A stretch of 45,590 bases of DNA. It comes from DATJUF01 sp035524095 (GTDB lineage Bacteria; Desulfobacterota; Binatia; Binatales; Binataceae). Below are positions 34,635 through 43,823 of the stretch, one piece after another. A program made the position numbers and the translations under genes. The number at the start of each line of letters is the position of its first letter. Within the stretch, counting starts at the first letter, position 1. Below the pieces are notes generated by a model that was not told the origin of the DNA, did not search any database, and was given only the letters and a program-made list of their open reading frames with translations. The DNA lies in assembly GCA_035524095.1 (NCBI GenBank), contig DATKPK010000192.1, forward strand, positions 1 to 45,590, read 5' to 3'.

Positions 34635-36161
34635 ATGTCCGCCGCACCTGAAGCAAAAACCTCTACCGATTTTTTTGAAGCCACCCGACAAGGTGTCGCC
34701 AACGCCGGGCTGCGCCGCAAGCTCGAAAACTCCACCGGACGTCATTTGGACCACGTCGGCCATGCACGCGCTGAATTTCCCGCTTACGATGCCGAACGGG
34801 ACACCGCCCGCCGCATCAAGGAGGAAACCCTCGCCCATCTCGACGAATTACTGATTGAGCTTAAGCGCAAGCTTGAGGCCAACGGCTGCAAGGTTTTCAT
34901 CGCCCGCAATGCCGCCGAGGCCCGGAACTATATCGTCAAAGTTGCCCGCGACATCGGCGCGCACAAGATCGTCAAGGGCAAGTCGATGACGACTGAGGAG
35001 ATCGAACTAAATCCGGCTCTTCAGGCCGCTGGGATGGAAGTCGTCGAAACGGACCTTGGTGAATACATCGTCCAGCTTCGCCACGAGCGTCCGTCGCACA
35101 TCATTACACCCGCGATTCACCTGTCGAAGGAAGACATCGGCGAGCTCTTCAGCGATCAATTGAGTATTCCCTACACGGCCGAACCGGAGGCGCTGACCGC
35201 CGCCGCGCGCGAGCGCCTGCGCCAGATTTTTCTTGGCGCGCAGATGGGCGTCACGGGCGTCAACTTCGCCATCGCTGAGACGGGCACCCTGGTCCTGATT
35301 GAGAATGAGGGCAACGGCCGCCTTTGCAGCACGCTCCCTGATACAAGCGTCGCTGTGATGGGCATCGAGAAAGTCATCCCGCGCCTCTCTGACCTGAGCC
35401 ATTTTCTTGAGATTCTCGCGCGCACGGGCACCGGCCAGAAACTCACTACTTATTGTAACTTCATCAGCGGCCCTCGCCGTAATGGTGAGCTCGACGGTCC
35501 GCGCAACGTCCACGTCGTCATCATGGATAACGGGCGTAGTGCCATGCTCGCCGATCCGGTCCTGCGCGAGGCGCTGTGCTGCTTGCGCTGCGGCGCCTGT
35601 CTCAACGTATGCCCGGTCTATCGCCGCATCGGCGGCCACGCCTACAATTCGGTGTATCCTGGTCCCATCGGCTCGATTGTCAGCCCAAATCTTTTCGGCA
35701 GCGCCGCCGGGCATCTGCCGTTCGCCTCGACTTTGTGCGGCGCGTGCCGTGACATTTGTCCGGTAAAGATCGACATCCCGAGGATCCTCTTACACCTTCG
35801 GTGGAAGGAAGGACTGGAAGGAAGCGCTCTTACCTGGCCGCGAAAACAACGTCGCGCCCGCAACGGCCTCGCCCGCTTCGCCCGAATGTCCCGTCATCCG
35901 CGCGCGATGCGCATCCTCGGCCGTCTCGGTGGATTGCTCATGCGCCCATTCGCCCGCGACGGCTATTTGCGCCGAATGCCGCCGCCGTTCAATCAATGGA
36001 CCCGCGGCCGCGACTTTCCCGCACCCGGCGGACGGCATTTTTCTGCGGAAGCAATTTCGCCGCTTTCGGCACCCGACAGACTGAATTCCACCGGAAGCGG
36101 CACGGATTCTTCTGCCTCAAACAGCTCGCCCAATAGCAATGACACGCGAGCGGCCGGCTAA
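34635..36161 (+). CDS. lutB: Lactate utilization iron-sulfur protein LutB
   Basis: The 508-residue protein joins an LUD domain (for example KIVKGKSMTTEEIELNPAL near residue 115, and GVTGVNFAIAETGTLVLIENEGNGR near 212) to a ferredoxin-like domain. That domain has two [4Fe-4S] motifs: CLRCGACLNVCPVYRRIGG and CGACRDICPVKIDI. LutB works with LutA and LutC in L-lactate oxidation to pyruvate. The C-terminal 60 residues are Ser/Asn/Gly-rich and not part of the usual protein. ATG 34635 is chosen because the open frame from 34512 is not family-like. The genes run lutB-lutC-lutA with gaps of 3 and 11 bp. Confidence 0.93.
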   Translation: MSAAPEAKTSTDFFEATRQGVANAGLRRKLENSTGRHLDHVGHARAEFPAYDAERDTARRIKEETLAHLDELLIELKRKLEANGCKVFIARNAAEARNYIVKVARDIGAHKIVKGKSMTTEEIELNPALQAAGMEVVETDLGEYIVQLRHERPSHIITPAIHLSKEDIGELFSDQLSIPYTAEPEALTAAARERLRQIFLGAQMGVTGVNFAIAETGTLVLIENEGNGRLCSTLPDTSVAVMGIEKVIPRLSDLSHFLEILARTGTGQKLTTYCNFISGPRRNGELDGPRNVHVVIMDNGRSAMLADPVLREALCCLRCGACLNVCPVYRRIGGHAYNSVYPGPIGSIVSPNLFGSAAGHLPFASTLCGACRDICPVKIDIPRILLHLRWKEGLEGSALTWPRKQRRARNGLARFARMSRHPRAMRILGRLGGLLMRPFARDGYLRRMPPPFNQWTRGRDFPAPGGRHFSAEAISPLSAPDRLNSTGSGTDSSASNSSPNSNDTRAAG

Positions 36162-36164
36162 CGC

Positions 36165-36884
36165 ATGAACGGACTCAGCAAACTGATCGCGAACGTCAAG
36201 ACCGCCCTCGCGCAGAGGCCGCAGTCGGCGTCGCACTTTGTCTCGACGCTGCAGCCTGCTGCTCATGGTGACCGGCCAGCGGCGCCGTTGCCCGTAGCTC
36301 CAGCTATGCGCCTAACTGAACTCAGCGCGCAACTCGCCCGCGAACTTGGCAAGGTTGATGGGCATTTCATCGGCACATTTACGCCAGACGAAGCCCGCGC
36401 TGAGGCCGTCAGCCTGGCGAAGCGAATCAACGCGACCCGCATCGCGATAGGCGCCGGTGTCGTGCTCGACGAAGGCCCGATCGGTCGTGCTCTCGAACAC
36501 GCGGGGTTCGCTGTCACCAGCTATCGTCATACCGCCGGCGACACCACACGCATCGCTGATCAAATGGCTCAATGCGACCTTGGCATCGTCGAGGCCGATT
36601 ACGCCATCGCTGCGACCGGAACCTTTGCAGTCACGGGAGCAGCCGGCCGCCCTCTCTCATTGAGCCTATTGCCGCCGATCAACCTCCTTATCGTCCACGC
36701 ATCGCACCTCGTTCCGGATCTTGCTGCAGCAATCAGCGCGCTCGGCGCCGGTACCGTGATTAACCATCGCATCGCCTTGATTACCGGCCCTAGCCGCACC
36801 GCTGACATCGAAAAGATGATCGTTGTCGGCGTCCACGGTCCCAAGCAGCTTTACGCGATGATCGTTTGGGCAGAGCCGCGCTGA
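36165..36884 (+). CDS. lutC: Lactate utilization protein LutC
   Basis: The 239-residue protein is a single LUD domain. Its conserved parts are FIGTFTPDEARAEAVSLAKRINATRIAIGAG, the DLGIVEADYAIAATGTFAVTG segment near residue 143 and LLPPINLLIVHASHLVPDL near 166. It is the third subunit of the LutABC lactate oxidation system. It starts 3 bp after the lutB stop and has no strong ribosome-binding site of its own, so translation may be coupled. The roughly 45-residue N-terminal extension before MRLTELSAQL is variable in the family. Confidence 0.92.
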   Translation: MNGLSKLIANVKTALAQRPQSASHFVSTLQPAAHGDRPAAPLPVAPAMRLTELSAQLARELGKVDGHFIGTFTPDEARAEAVSLAKRINATRIAIGAGVVLDEGPIGRALEHAGFAVTSYRHTAGDTTRIADQMAQCDLGIVEADYAIAATGTFAVTGAAGRPLSLSLLPPINLLIVHASHLVPDLAAAISALGAGTVINHRIALITGPSRTADIEKMIVVGVHGPKQLYAMIVWAEPR

Positions 36885-36895
36885 CGGCCGCGACA

Positions 36896-37618
36896 ATGAC
36901 CGAAGTCCGACTTTTTTCCACCTGCCTCGCCGAGGAATTCCGTCCCTCGGTGATCGAATCCTCGATCACGGTTCTCGAACGCCTGAAGCTTAAAGTGCGC
37001 GTCGTGCGCAGTTCATTCTGCTGCGGGCAGGCGCCTTTCAACGAAGGTTTGCGCGAGCCCGCTGTCGATCTCGCGCGCCGCTTTCTAAAGGTTTGCACAC
37101 CTGGTACGCCGATTATCATTCCCTCCGGCTCATGTACCGCGATGGCGAAAATCTTTTACTCCGATTTGCTTGCCGGCGAACCGACGCTAGCAGCCAAGGC
37201 TGCCGTGCTGCGCCCCTGGCTGTTCGAGCTTTCCCAGTTCATCGTCAACGTGATGAAGGTGAAATTTCTTGGCGCGCGCTTCGATCGTGTGGCTGCGTAT
37301 CACTCATCATGTCATCTGTCGCGCGAGTTGCGCGCGGTCGACGAACCGCGGCTGCTGCTCGCTTCTGTCGACGGCCTGAAGCTGGTCGATTTCCGCAATC
37401 CCGAAGAATGCTGCGGTTTCGGCGGACTCTTCTCAGTCAAATTTCCCGAAATCTCGGTCGCGATGGCCGAGGACAAAATCGCCCGTCTCAAGGAAAGCGG
37501 CGCCGAAGTTCTTATCTCCGCGGACTGCGGATGCCTGATGCAACTCGGCGGAGTGATGCATCGTCACGGCGTCAAGATCGCCACTGCCCATCTCGCCGAA
37601 GTGCTCGCTTCGCAATAG
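36896..37618 (+). CDS. lutA: Lactate utilization Fe-S oxidoreductase LutA
   Basis: The 240-residue protein has two cysteine-rich CCG domains: SSFCCGQAPFN and later EECCGFGGLFSVKFPEI, with CHLSREL and ADCGCLMQLGG between and after. This is the pattern of LutA/GlcF-type proteins that bind a cluster at the electron-transfer site. It completes the LutBCA operon. ATG 36896 is preferred over the upstream in-frame start at 36866, which would overlap lutC. It converges with the monooxygenase gene, leaving only 18 bp between the stop codons. Confidence 0.93.
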   Translation: MTEVRLFSTCLAEEFRPSVIESSITVLERLKLKVRVVRSSFCCGQAPFNEGLREPAVDLARRFLKVCTPGTPIIIPSGSCTAMAKIFYSDLLAGEPTLAAKAAVLRPWLFELSQFIVNVMKVKFLGARFDRVAAYHSSCHLSRELRAVDEPRLLLASVDGLKLVDFRNPEECCGFGGLFSVKFPEISVAMAEDKIARLKESGAEVLISADCGCLMQLGGVMHRHGVKIATAHLAEVLASQ

Positions 37619-37636
37619 CTCGGACATATTCCTCTA

Positions 37637-38977
37637 TCACCGCCGAAACCGTGCGTCGGGATGTGATTCGGGCAGCCGAGCGCCCCGGCCAAAGAGTTTT
37701 TCCCGCAACGTACCTTCCTCGTAATCGGTCTGCATGAAACCGCGCCGTTGCAGCAGGGGAACGACGCCCTCGACAAAGTCGGCGAAAGACCCGGGTGTAG
37801 TCACGTAGCCGAGATTGAAGCCGTCCACTCCGGCCGCGATCCATTCTCCAAAGACGTCGGCGAGTCGTTCAGGCGTACCCGCGATTACGCCGCTGAGCCC
37901 CTTCACCAGATCGCGCAAGGTTCGCTTGCTATCTGATTCCGTGCTCGCGAAAGCTTGCATCAAACCACGAACCGCATTCGTCTCGATATATTGCAACGGC
38001 TGATCCAGGTCGAACTGGCCGAAATCAATTCCTGCCCATCCACTGAGCAACGCCAGCTCTCCTTCATAATTGACATTCGCCAGATAATCTTCATATTTGC
38101 GCTGAACGTCGGCCTCGGTCGCCCCGGCAATTACTTTTGAATAGAGGAAAAACCGCAAATCTTCAGGATTGCGCCCTTGTGCGCGCGCCTGTTCCTTCAT
38201 CTCGCGGATATTTCGGATAGCGACCGGCTTCGGTCCAGTAAGAAAGACGCACTCCGCGTGCCGAGCCGCAAACTGTCGGCCGCGCGGCGAGCTTCCCGCT
38301 TGAAACAGTACAGGTGTCCGTTGCGGTGAAGGCTCCGCTAGATGACATCCGTCTACCTTGAAATACTTACCTTCATGGTGGATCGCATGGACCCGTGACG
38401 GCTCGACGTAGAGCCGTCGTTCGCGATCCCTGATTACTGCGTTATCTTCCCAGCTCGCCTCCCACAACTTGCAGCACACTTCGACGTATTCGTCGGCCAT
38501 CTCGTAACGCTGATCGTGCGGCAGCAACCCTGTCTGGCCAAGACTGCGTGCCGCACTTTCTAAGTACGTGGTGACGATGTTCCAAGCTATCCGCCCTTTA
38601 GTCAGATGATCCAATGTCGAGATCAAACGGGCGAAGATAAATGGATGATATTGTACGACCGAGCTAGTGAAGGCGAAACCCAAATGCTCAGTCGCGTGCG
38701 CCATCACCGGAACCAGTAGCGCCGGATCATTCACGGGAATCTGGGCCGCCTGTCTCAACGCAGCTTCCCCATTGCCACCGTAAACATCATACACGCCAAT
38801 TACATCCGCAAGGAAAAGCGCATCGAACTTGCCGCGCTCCAGCAGCTTCGCCAGCTCAACCCACGTTCCCAAGTCTGTGTATTGGTGCATTTTATCGTCG
38901 GGGCTGACCCACAGTCCCGGTGATTGATGTACCACACAGTTCATATGAAAGGCGTTGAAATAGATGCGTTTCCTCAT
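37637..38977 (-). CDS. NtaA/DszA-type FMN-dependent monooxygenase
   Basis: The 446-residue luciferase-like enzyme begins with IYFNAFHMNCVVHQSPGLW, then YTDLGTWVELAKLLERGKFDALFLADVIGVYDVYGG, LDHLTKGRIAWNIVTTYLESAARSLG and TPVLFQAGSSPRGRQFAARHAECVF, all typical of the DszA/NtaA/SnaA group. These use FMNH2 and oxygen to cleave C-S or C-N bonds in sulfones, aminopolycarboxylates or amines. The N-terminal text is closest to dibenzothiophene-sulfone monooxygenases, but no other dsz gene or flavin reductase is near. A GGAGG site lies seven bases ahead of the ATG. Confidence 0.88.
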   Translation of the reverse strand: MRKRIYFNAFHMNCVVHQSPGLWVSPDDKMHQYTDLGTWVELAKLLERGKFDALFLADVIGVYDVYGGNGEAALRQAAQIPVNDPALLVPVMAHATEHLGFAFTSSVVQYHPFIFARLISTLDHLTKGRIAWNIVTTYLESAARSLGQTGLLPHDQRYEMADEYVEVCCKLWEASWEDNAVIRDRERRLYVEPSRVHAIHHEGKYFKVDGCHLAEPSPQRTPVLFQAGSSPRGRQFAARHAECVFLTGPKPVAIRNIREMKEQARAQGRNPEDLRFFLYSKVIAGATEADVQRKYEDYLANVNYEGELALLSGWAGIDFGQFDLDQPLQYIETNAVRGLMQAFASTESDSKRTLRDLVKGLSGVIAGTPERLADVFGEWIAAGVDGFNLGYVTTPGSFADFVEGVVPLLQRRGFMQTDYEEGTLREKLFGRGARLPESHPDARFRR

Positions 38978-39013
38978 TCTCGCCTCCGATGCCGTTCGCC
39001 CTTGCCGAAATGC

Positions 39014-39043
39014 TGATGCCCTCTCGATTCCGAAAGGGCATCA
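39014..39043 (-). other. Inverted repeat upstream of the monooxygenase gene
   Basis: TGATGCCCT (39014-39022) and AGGGCATCA (39035-39043) are a perfect 9-bp inverted repeat with a 12-base spacer, 37 bp ahead of the DszA-like start codon. No T-run follows on either strand, so an operator or leader hairpin is more likely than a terminator. Confidence 0.45.
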
Positions 39044-39074
39044 CCGCATAGTCACTGACTATTCACGATAGCGC

Positions 39075-40790
39075 TTAGTTGGGCCGCTGATGGACATACA
39101 TTCCAGGAGCAGGCTCGACCACTGGATAATTCGTACTACCCATTTGCTTCGGCGCGGGACGCATATCACCCGATCGCTTCTCCAGCCAATCGAGCCAGTT
39201 GTCCCACCACGACCCCTTATGCTCAGTGGCGCCAGCCAGCCAGTCATCGGCGTTCTTACCAAGCTGCGAATTGACGAAGTATTTCGATTTGAAGTTCCCA
39301 GGGGGCGACACCAGACTCTGCACGTGTCCGGTCGAATTGAGCACGAATTCGGTACGTCCGCCGAAGAGTTGCGCCGCCCGATGACAGGCGCGCCATGCAC
39401 AAATATGGTCGGTCATACCCGCCAGCACGTAGATATCAAAATTGACGTCGCGCAGATTGATCGGGGTGTCGAGGATTTCAATCGCCCCCGCCTCGACCAG
39501 CGGATTACGCAGCATCAACCTCAAGAAACCTTCGTGCAATTTCGCCGGAAGATTCGTTGAATCGGCGTTCCAATACAAAATGTCGTAAGGGGCCGGATCG
39601 TTGCCCATCAGATAGTTATTAACCCAATAGTTCCAGACCAAGTCGTTTGGCCTGAGCCATGCGAACGTCCGCGCCATCGAAGCCGCGTCAAGTACGCCCT
39701 TTTCGCGTGACTTCGCGATCGCCATTTCCACCGTTTCTTCAGTCGTGAACATCCCGGTCATCGACGGCTGGCTAGTATCGAGCATGGTCACCACGAGCGT
39801 CGCCGCATTGATCCGGCGATCGCGCAGCGCCGCCAGATGACCCATCAGCAGCGACGACGTGATTCCGCCCGCGCAGATCCCCAGCAGATTGAGCGTCGGA
39901 CAGCCGGTGATATCCGCGACAATCGCGGTCGCCTCTTTGCACGCGTTGACGTAGTCTTCGAGGCTCCAGTCGCGATGCTCCGGTCCGGGATTCCGCCAGC
40001 TCATCGTAAAGAACTGGATTCCGTGCGCCACCGCATACTCAGTCAGACTGCGCTTCGAGGCCAGATCCATGATGTAGTATTTGTTGATTTCCGGCGGCAC
40101 CAGCAACAGCGCCCGCTCGTGCACCTGCGCCCCAGCCGGTTTGTATTGCAGCAACTCGAAGATCTCGCCGCGATGGACCACCGCGCCGGGCGTCACAGCC
40201 AGATTCCTGCCGACGGCAAACGGCCGCTTGTCCACCTGCGATGGCATCCCTCCGTTATTCACCAGGTCGTCGATAAAGTTGCGCAGGCCATTCAAGAGGC
40301 TGGCCCCGCCGGTCTCAAACGCGCGCTTAAGCGCCGCCGGATTCGCTGGCAAAAGATTCGTCGGCGCCAGCGCCTCGGTCAGCAGCGTCACGCCGAAACG
40401 CTCTTGCGATGTGGTCTTCCAATCGCCGTTCGCATGGCCACCGATGTCGACCAGCTCGTTCATCGCTTTGCGCCATGCGAGATAGCCTTGCATCATGCGT
40501 TTGTAGAGCGGATTTTCTGTCCACGCAGGATCAGTAAAGCGCTTGTCATTCGGTTCAGGCGCGACTTCCGACAGTCCCACGAGCGCCTTCCCGGTCTCGG
40601 CCGCGAAAGAGGATAGCCAAGCGTAAAGTTGATCTGGATTGGCCAGCGCGGCACCTGCCAGACGCCCGAGCATTTCGATCGTCTGTCTGGCATCGAGCCC
40701 TACAAACGGATTAGCGCCGAGGATTGCCCCAAGCGCCGCACTCTCTTCCTCAGCGAATGCTTCGAATTCCCTGATTGCCGCTGCACACAT
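39075..40790 (-). CDS. phaC: Poly(3-hydroxyalkanoate) synthase, class I-like
   Basis: The 571-residue enzyme has the PhaC lipase-like box GICAGG with the catalytic cysteine in LNLLGICAGGITSSLL (near residue 310). The catalytic Asp is in AGMTDHICAWRACH and the catalytic His in STGHVQSLVSPPG. The N-terminal domain NPLYKRMMQGYLAWRKAMNELV is also typical of class I. It polymerises hydroxyacyl-CoA on the granule surface. A GGAGG site precedes the ATG by six bases. No phasin or phaA/phaB is adjacent; the fabG at 30945-31691 could supply precursor only by speculation. It runs towards the DszA-like gene with 97 bp between. Confidence 0.94.
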   Translation of the reverse strand: MCAAAIREFEAFAEEESAALGAILGANPFVGLDARQTIEMLGRLAGAALANPDQLYAWLSSFAAETGKALVGLSEVAPEPNDKRFTDPAWTENPLYKRMMQGYLAWRKAMNELVDIGGHANGDWKTTSQERFGVTLLTEALAPTNLLPANPAALKRAFETGGASLLNGLRNFIDDLVNNGGMPSQVDKRPFAVGRNLAVTPGAVVHRGEIFELLQYKPAGAQVHERALLLVPPEINKYYIMDLASKRSLTEYAVAHGIQFFTMSWRNPGPEHRDWSLEDYVNACKEATAIVADITGCPTLNLLGICAGGITSSLLMGHLAALRDRRINAATLVVTMLDTSQPSMTGMFTTEETVEMAIAKSREKGVLDAASMARTFAWLRPNDLVWNYWVNNYLMGNDPAPYDILYWNADSTNLPAKLHEGFLRLMLRNPLVEAGAIEILDTPINLRDVNFDIYVLAGMTDHICAWRACHRAAQLFGGRTEFVLNSTGHVQSLVSPPGNFKSKYFVNSQLGKNADDWLAGATEHKGSWWDNWLDWLEKRSGDMRPAPKQMGSTNYPVVEPAPGMYVHQRPN

Positions 40791-40952
40791 GTGATACCTC
40801 CACCAAGCCCTAAACTATAATAGGACCGCTTGTTGGCGGCTCTACCTATGCCGCAACCACCGATTGCTCAGCCGAACATAGAGCCCTCGCTTGCTAGGGC
40901 GGCGCGCGAGGGCTGCGAGCGACACGGCTTAAAATCTTCGACTAGCTACCAC

Positions 40953-41957
40953 TCAACTAACCAATTCACGTCCCCGTTCGAACAACCGCGGCGCCGACAA
41001 CGCAATCTCCTCCCAACTCGGATCGTGGCGCTTGCCACGCCGATGCAACATCAAATTGAATGCCGTTATAACGCCGAAGCGGTAACCCGCAAAGGCACGA
41101 AACCACCGCACATCGGCGTCACTGACGTTCCACGGAACCTGCGTGCGGTATTCATCGGCGAGCTCTTCCGCTGACTGAATATGAGTCGGCACCAGGGTCT
41201 TTACCACCCAGCTCGACGGATCGGAAAACAACAGCAGCCAGCCCAGATCAATCAGCGTCGCACCGACCTGCGCGAGCTCCCAATCGATCACGACCAGCAC
41301 CCGATCGTCACCGGCTAGGTTATTCGACCATTGATAGTCACCGTGAACGCATCCGATGCGCGGGCTTAACGGCATCGTCGTGCGCAGCCGTTCGCGGAGC
41401 TCCGCCGCGCCGACGATCGTCTCCGGCACCAGCGTGGGCCGGTCCAGTAGATGGTCGAGCCGCTCGAATTCCTGGATCAGAGTGAAAGGATCGCCCCACG
41501 CTTCGCGCCGTGGCTGCCATTCCACCTGATGGAGCGCCGCAGCCGTCGCCACCACCGACTTGGCGATTTTCCGCTGTTGCTCGGGACTGAACTCGCGCTC
41601 GCCCTCGGCCAGCTTGTCGCCGCTCATGAACGCCGTAACAAAGTAAGCCCGTCCGAACCATTGCGGATCTTCGCCGAGCCATCGCACTTCCGGCACGGGC
41701 ACCGCCGTGTCCGCGAGCGATCTCATGATACGAGCCTGCCGCATGACATCAGCCGTACCGACCGGTCGCACGCCTTCCGGCGCGAGCCTCACTACCAGCC
41801 GCTCGCGCTTTCGCGGCGAACCATGCTCAAGTTCGAAGCTGTAGCTCTGTCCCGCATGTCCCGGCAGTGCCGTGAGCGGACCGATTCTCGCATCCGCCCC
41901 CACCTGCGCTTGGACAAAACGCGCAACCTGCTGACTTATCTCGATTTCACCCGCCAT
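40953..41957 (-). CDS. Phosphotransferase family protein (APH/ACAD10 type)
   Basis: The 334-residue protein has the aminoglycoside-phosphotransferase kinase fold: GHAGQSYSFEL near residue 29 (nucleotide loop), RLVVRLAP, the Brenner motif CVHGDYQWSNNL near 208 and VVIDWELAQVGATLIDLGWLL near 225. This variant occurs beside acyl-CoA dehydrogenases and in human ACAD10/11, where it phosphorylates 4-hydroxyacyl-CoA. Neighbouring lipid-related genes (phaC) agree with that, but the substrate is unproven. It starts at ATG 41957, 46 bp after the GST gene on the same strand. Confidence 0.87.
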   Translation of the reverse strand: MAGEIEISQQVARFVQAQVGADARIGPLTALPGHAGQSYSFELEHGSPRKRERLVVRLAPEGVRPVGTADVMRQARIMRSLADTAVPVPEVRWLGEDPQWFGRAYFVTAFMSGDKLAEGEREFSPEQQRKIAKSVVATAAALHQVEWQPRREAWGDPFTLIQEFERLDHLLDRPTLVPETIVGAAELRERLRTTMPLSPRIGCVHGDYQWSNNLAGDDRVLVVIDWELAQVGATLIDLGWLLLFSDPSSWVVKTLVPTHIQSAEELADEYRTQVPWNVSDADVRWFRAFAGYRFGVITAFNLMLHRRGKRHDPSWEEIALSAPRLFERGRELVS

Positions 41958-42003
41958 CGCGCGAGGTTATAGCACGAATCGCCATGTTCAAGCTTGGCCA
42001 GTC

Positions 42004-42654
42004 TCAGCCCTTCATTTTCATCTGCGCCGACGCCGGGTGCAGGCTCGCCTTAGCGCTTGGCCGTTCATCGATGCGCTTGAACCATTCGGTCACGTTCTTG
42101 CACGCCGGATCGATCGGCTGACCCACACTCGCTGCGAAGTCCATCCCGCAATAGAGGATGATATCCGCGATCGTAAACCGGTTCGGAACGATGAACTCGC
42201 GCCGCGCGATCAAGCCGTCAAGCCACTTCAGCCGGGTTTGTACAATCCGTTTCAGGCCTGGAGCCGCGTCCGGTTCACATGGCACGCGATCCTTGAACAG
42301 CGGAAGCCCCTCGGCGAAGCGGAAGCCGTTGTACATATTCTCGGTGATATTCTGCTCAATCCGCCGCTGCCACTGCCGCGTATCCGCGCGTTCTTCGGCG
42401 GTCGCCCCGATCAATGCAGGTTGCGGATGCTTCTCTTCGAGATACTCCCAAATCGTCACCGTCTCGCCGATACACTGGCCGTTGTCGAGTTCCAGTGCCG
42501 GCAATTGCCCGCCCGGATTGCGATCGGTATAGGGTGGCTGGCGATTCTCGCCCTTCAACAGATCGACTACCTTCGTCGGAATACTCAGGTTCTTCTCGAT
42601 CAGAAACATGCGCATCGCGCGCGGATTAGGGCCAAACGAATCGTATAGTTGCAT
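42004..42654 (-). CDS. Glutathione S-transferase family protein
   Basis: The 216-residue protein has the two GST domains. The N-terminal thioredoxin-like part contains MQLYDSFGPNPRAMRMFLIEK, NPGGQLPALELDNGQCIGETVTIWEYLEE (cis-Pro and glutathione-binding Glu-Thr). The helical C-terminal domain contains NRFTIADIILYCGMDFAASVG with the N-capping box. The active-site Ser/Cys position near residues 9-12 (GPNPRA) is atypical, so the residue that activates glutathione is uncertain. It is the first gene of a minus-strand run towards the phosphotransferase and phaC. Role: detoxification or aromatic catabolism (family inference). Confidence 0.88.
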   Translation of the reverse strand: MQLYDSFGPNPRAMRMFLIEKNLSIPTKVVDLLKGENRQPPYTDRNPGGQLPALELDNGQCIGETVTIWEYLEEKHPQPALIGATAEERADTRQWQRRIEQNITENMYNGFRFAEGLPLFKDRVPCEPDAAPGLKRIVQTRLKWLDGLIARREFIVPNRFTIADIILYCGMDFAASVGQPIDPACKNVTEWFKRIDERPSAKASLHPASAQMKMKG

Positions 42655-43027
42655 CAGATCGCCTCACTTTCGCCGGGTCATCCCAGGCGCCGCGACTATA
42701 GCTCAACTATACCTCCTAAAGGAATCTCGTAATCTCCTCGTAAAACGAGCCTGTCGTTGCGCAATTCCTGACCACGGCGACACAAACGGTGGACCGCTAT
42801 ATTACATTTTGTAGCCGGGCCCGGCCTTGAATCGTAAATAGTACATTTCCCTGGAACTGCACTCGGACTTCCGCACTGACGGTACATCCTAAATCCGCAA
42901 AGACCGTCTCAGAAAACCTGTTTCCGCCATATGAGCGATACTTATCACCAAGGCTTGGAACTTGCACAGCATGAACGCATGAGATCCTCGTCAAGTCGCC
43001 CCGGGCGTCACATAAATTGGTGCTTCA
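42655..43027. other. Divergent intergenic region between the GST and methyltransferase genes
   Basis: About 373 bp that should hold promoters in both directions. It is AT-richer than the genes around it. I see no RNA gene and no convincing paired promoter boxes. Short open frames here have no recognisable features. Confidence 0.4.
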
Positions 43028-43738
43028 ATGAATCAGCACGTCAAAGTCCTATATCAACGGTACTATCGATCGATCCCGACCTGGGTCGATGGAACGGGCC
43101 AATTCGGCGCTCTGGTCCGAACCCATCTCCGTCCCGAGATGATGATCCTGAATCTCGGTGCCGGGCCCGGCAGCGGTAAACTCCACTTCGATAACCAAGT
43201 CGAAACTGTTGTCGGTCTCGATCCCGATGACGCGATTGAACTCAATCAACACGTTACGCATCGGGTCCGTGGCACCGCTGAAGCTCTGCCATTCCGCGAC
43301 AGTACCTTCGATCTCATCTACATGGACTGGGTTATCGAGCATTTACCCGAGCCATTAATGATGGCGCAGGATGTTTTCCGCATTCTGAAGTCAGGTGGCA
43401 GCCTTTTATTTAGAACCGCAAATCTTCTGCACTACAGTTACGCCATCGCACGGGTCACGCCTCATTCGTTTCACAAATCATTACTGGATGGCGCCCATGA
43501 ATCAGATCCGTACCCGACCTTCTATCGCATGAACACGCTCAAGGCCGTTCGCCAAACGATGTCCGCCGCGGGTTTTCATGAAAATCGGGTGCTCATGATG
43601 GAGCCTAATCCCGCCTACTTGGACAGGTCGCGACCGACTTATCTTGCCGGGATTCTCTATGAGCGCATCGTCAACCGCCACGAGTCACTGCGTAATCTCA
43701 GGGCAAACATACTAGGTTCCTATCTGAAGCCCGATTAG
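43028..43738 (+). CDS. Class I SAM-dependent methyltransferase
   Basis: The 236-residue protein has the SAM-binding motif I ILNLGAGPGSGKLHF (near residue 40), the acidic strand end VVGLDPDD (near 62), and motifs II/III in LPFRDSTFDLIYMDWVIEHLPEP (near 89) and ILKSGGSLLFRTAN. It belongs to the Methyltransf_11-like group, whose members methylate small molecules, quinones or sugars; the substrate cannot be told. No strong ribosome-binding site is visible before ATG 43028. The P450 fusion gene follows 85 bp later in the same direction. Confidence 0.85.
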   Translation: MNQHVKVLYQRYYRSIPTWVDGTGQFGALVRTHLRPEMMILNLGAGPGSGKLHFDNQVETVVGLDPDDAIELNQHVTHRVRGTAEALPFRDSTFDLIYMDWVIEHLPEPLMMAQDVFRILKSGGSLLFRTANLLHYSYAIARVTPHSFHKSLLDGAHESDPYPTFYRMNTLKAVRQTMSAAGFHENRVLMMEPNPAYLDRSRPTYLAGILYERIVNRHESLRNLRANILGSYLKPD

Positions 43739-43823
43739 CAATGCGCACGCGAATGCAATTAATCCAGGCCGTTCAGCCGCGCTCCGCTGGAAAAACAGGC
43801 CGTAACATGCCAAGCAAGCGGCT

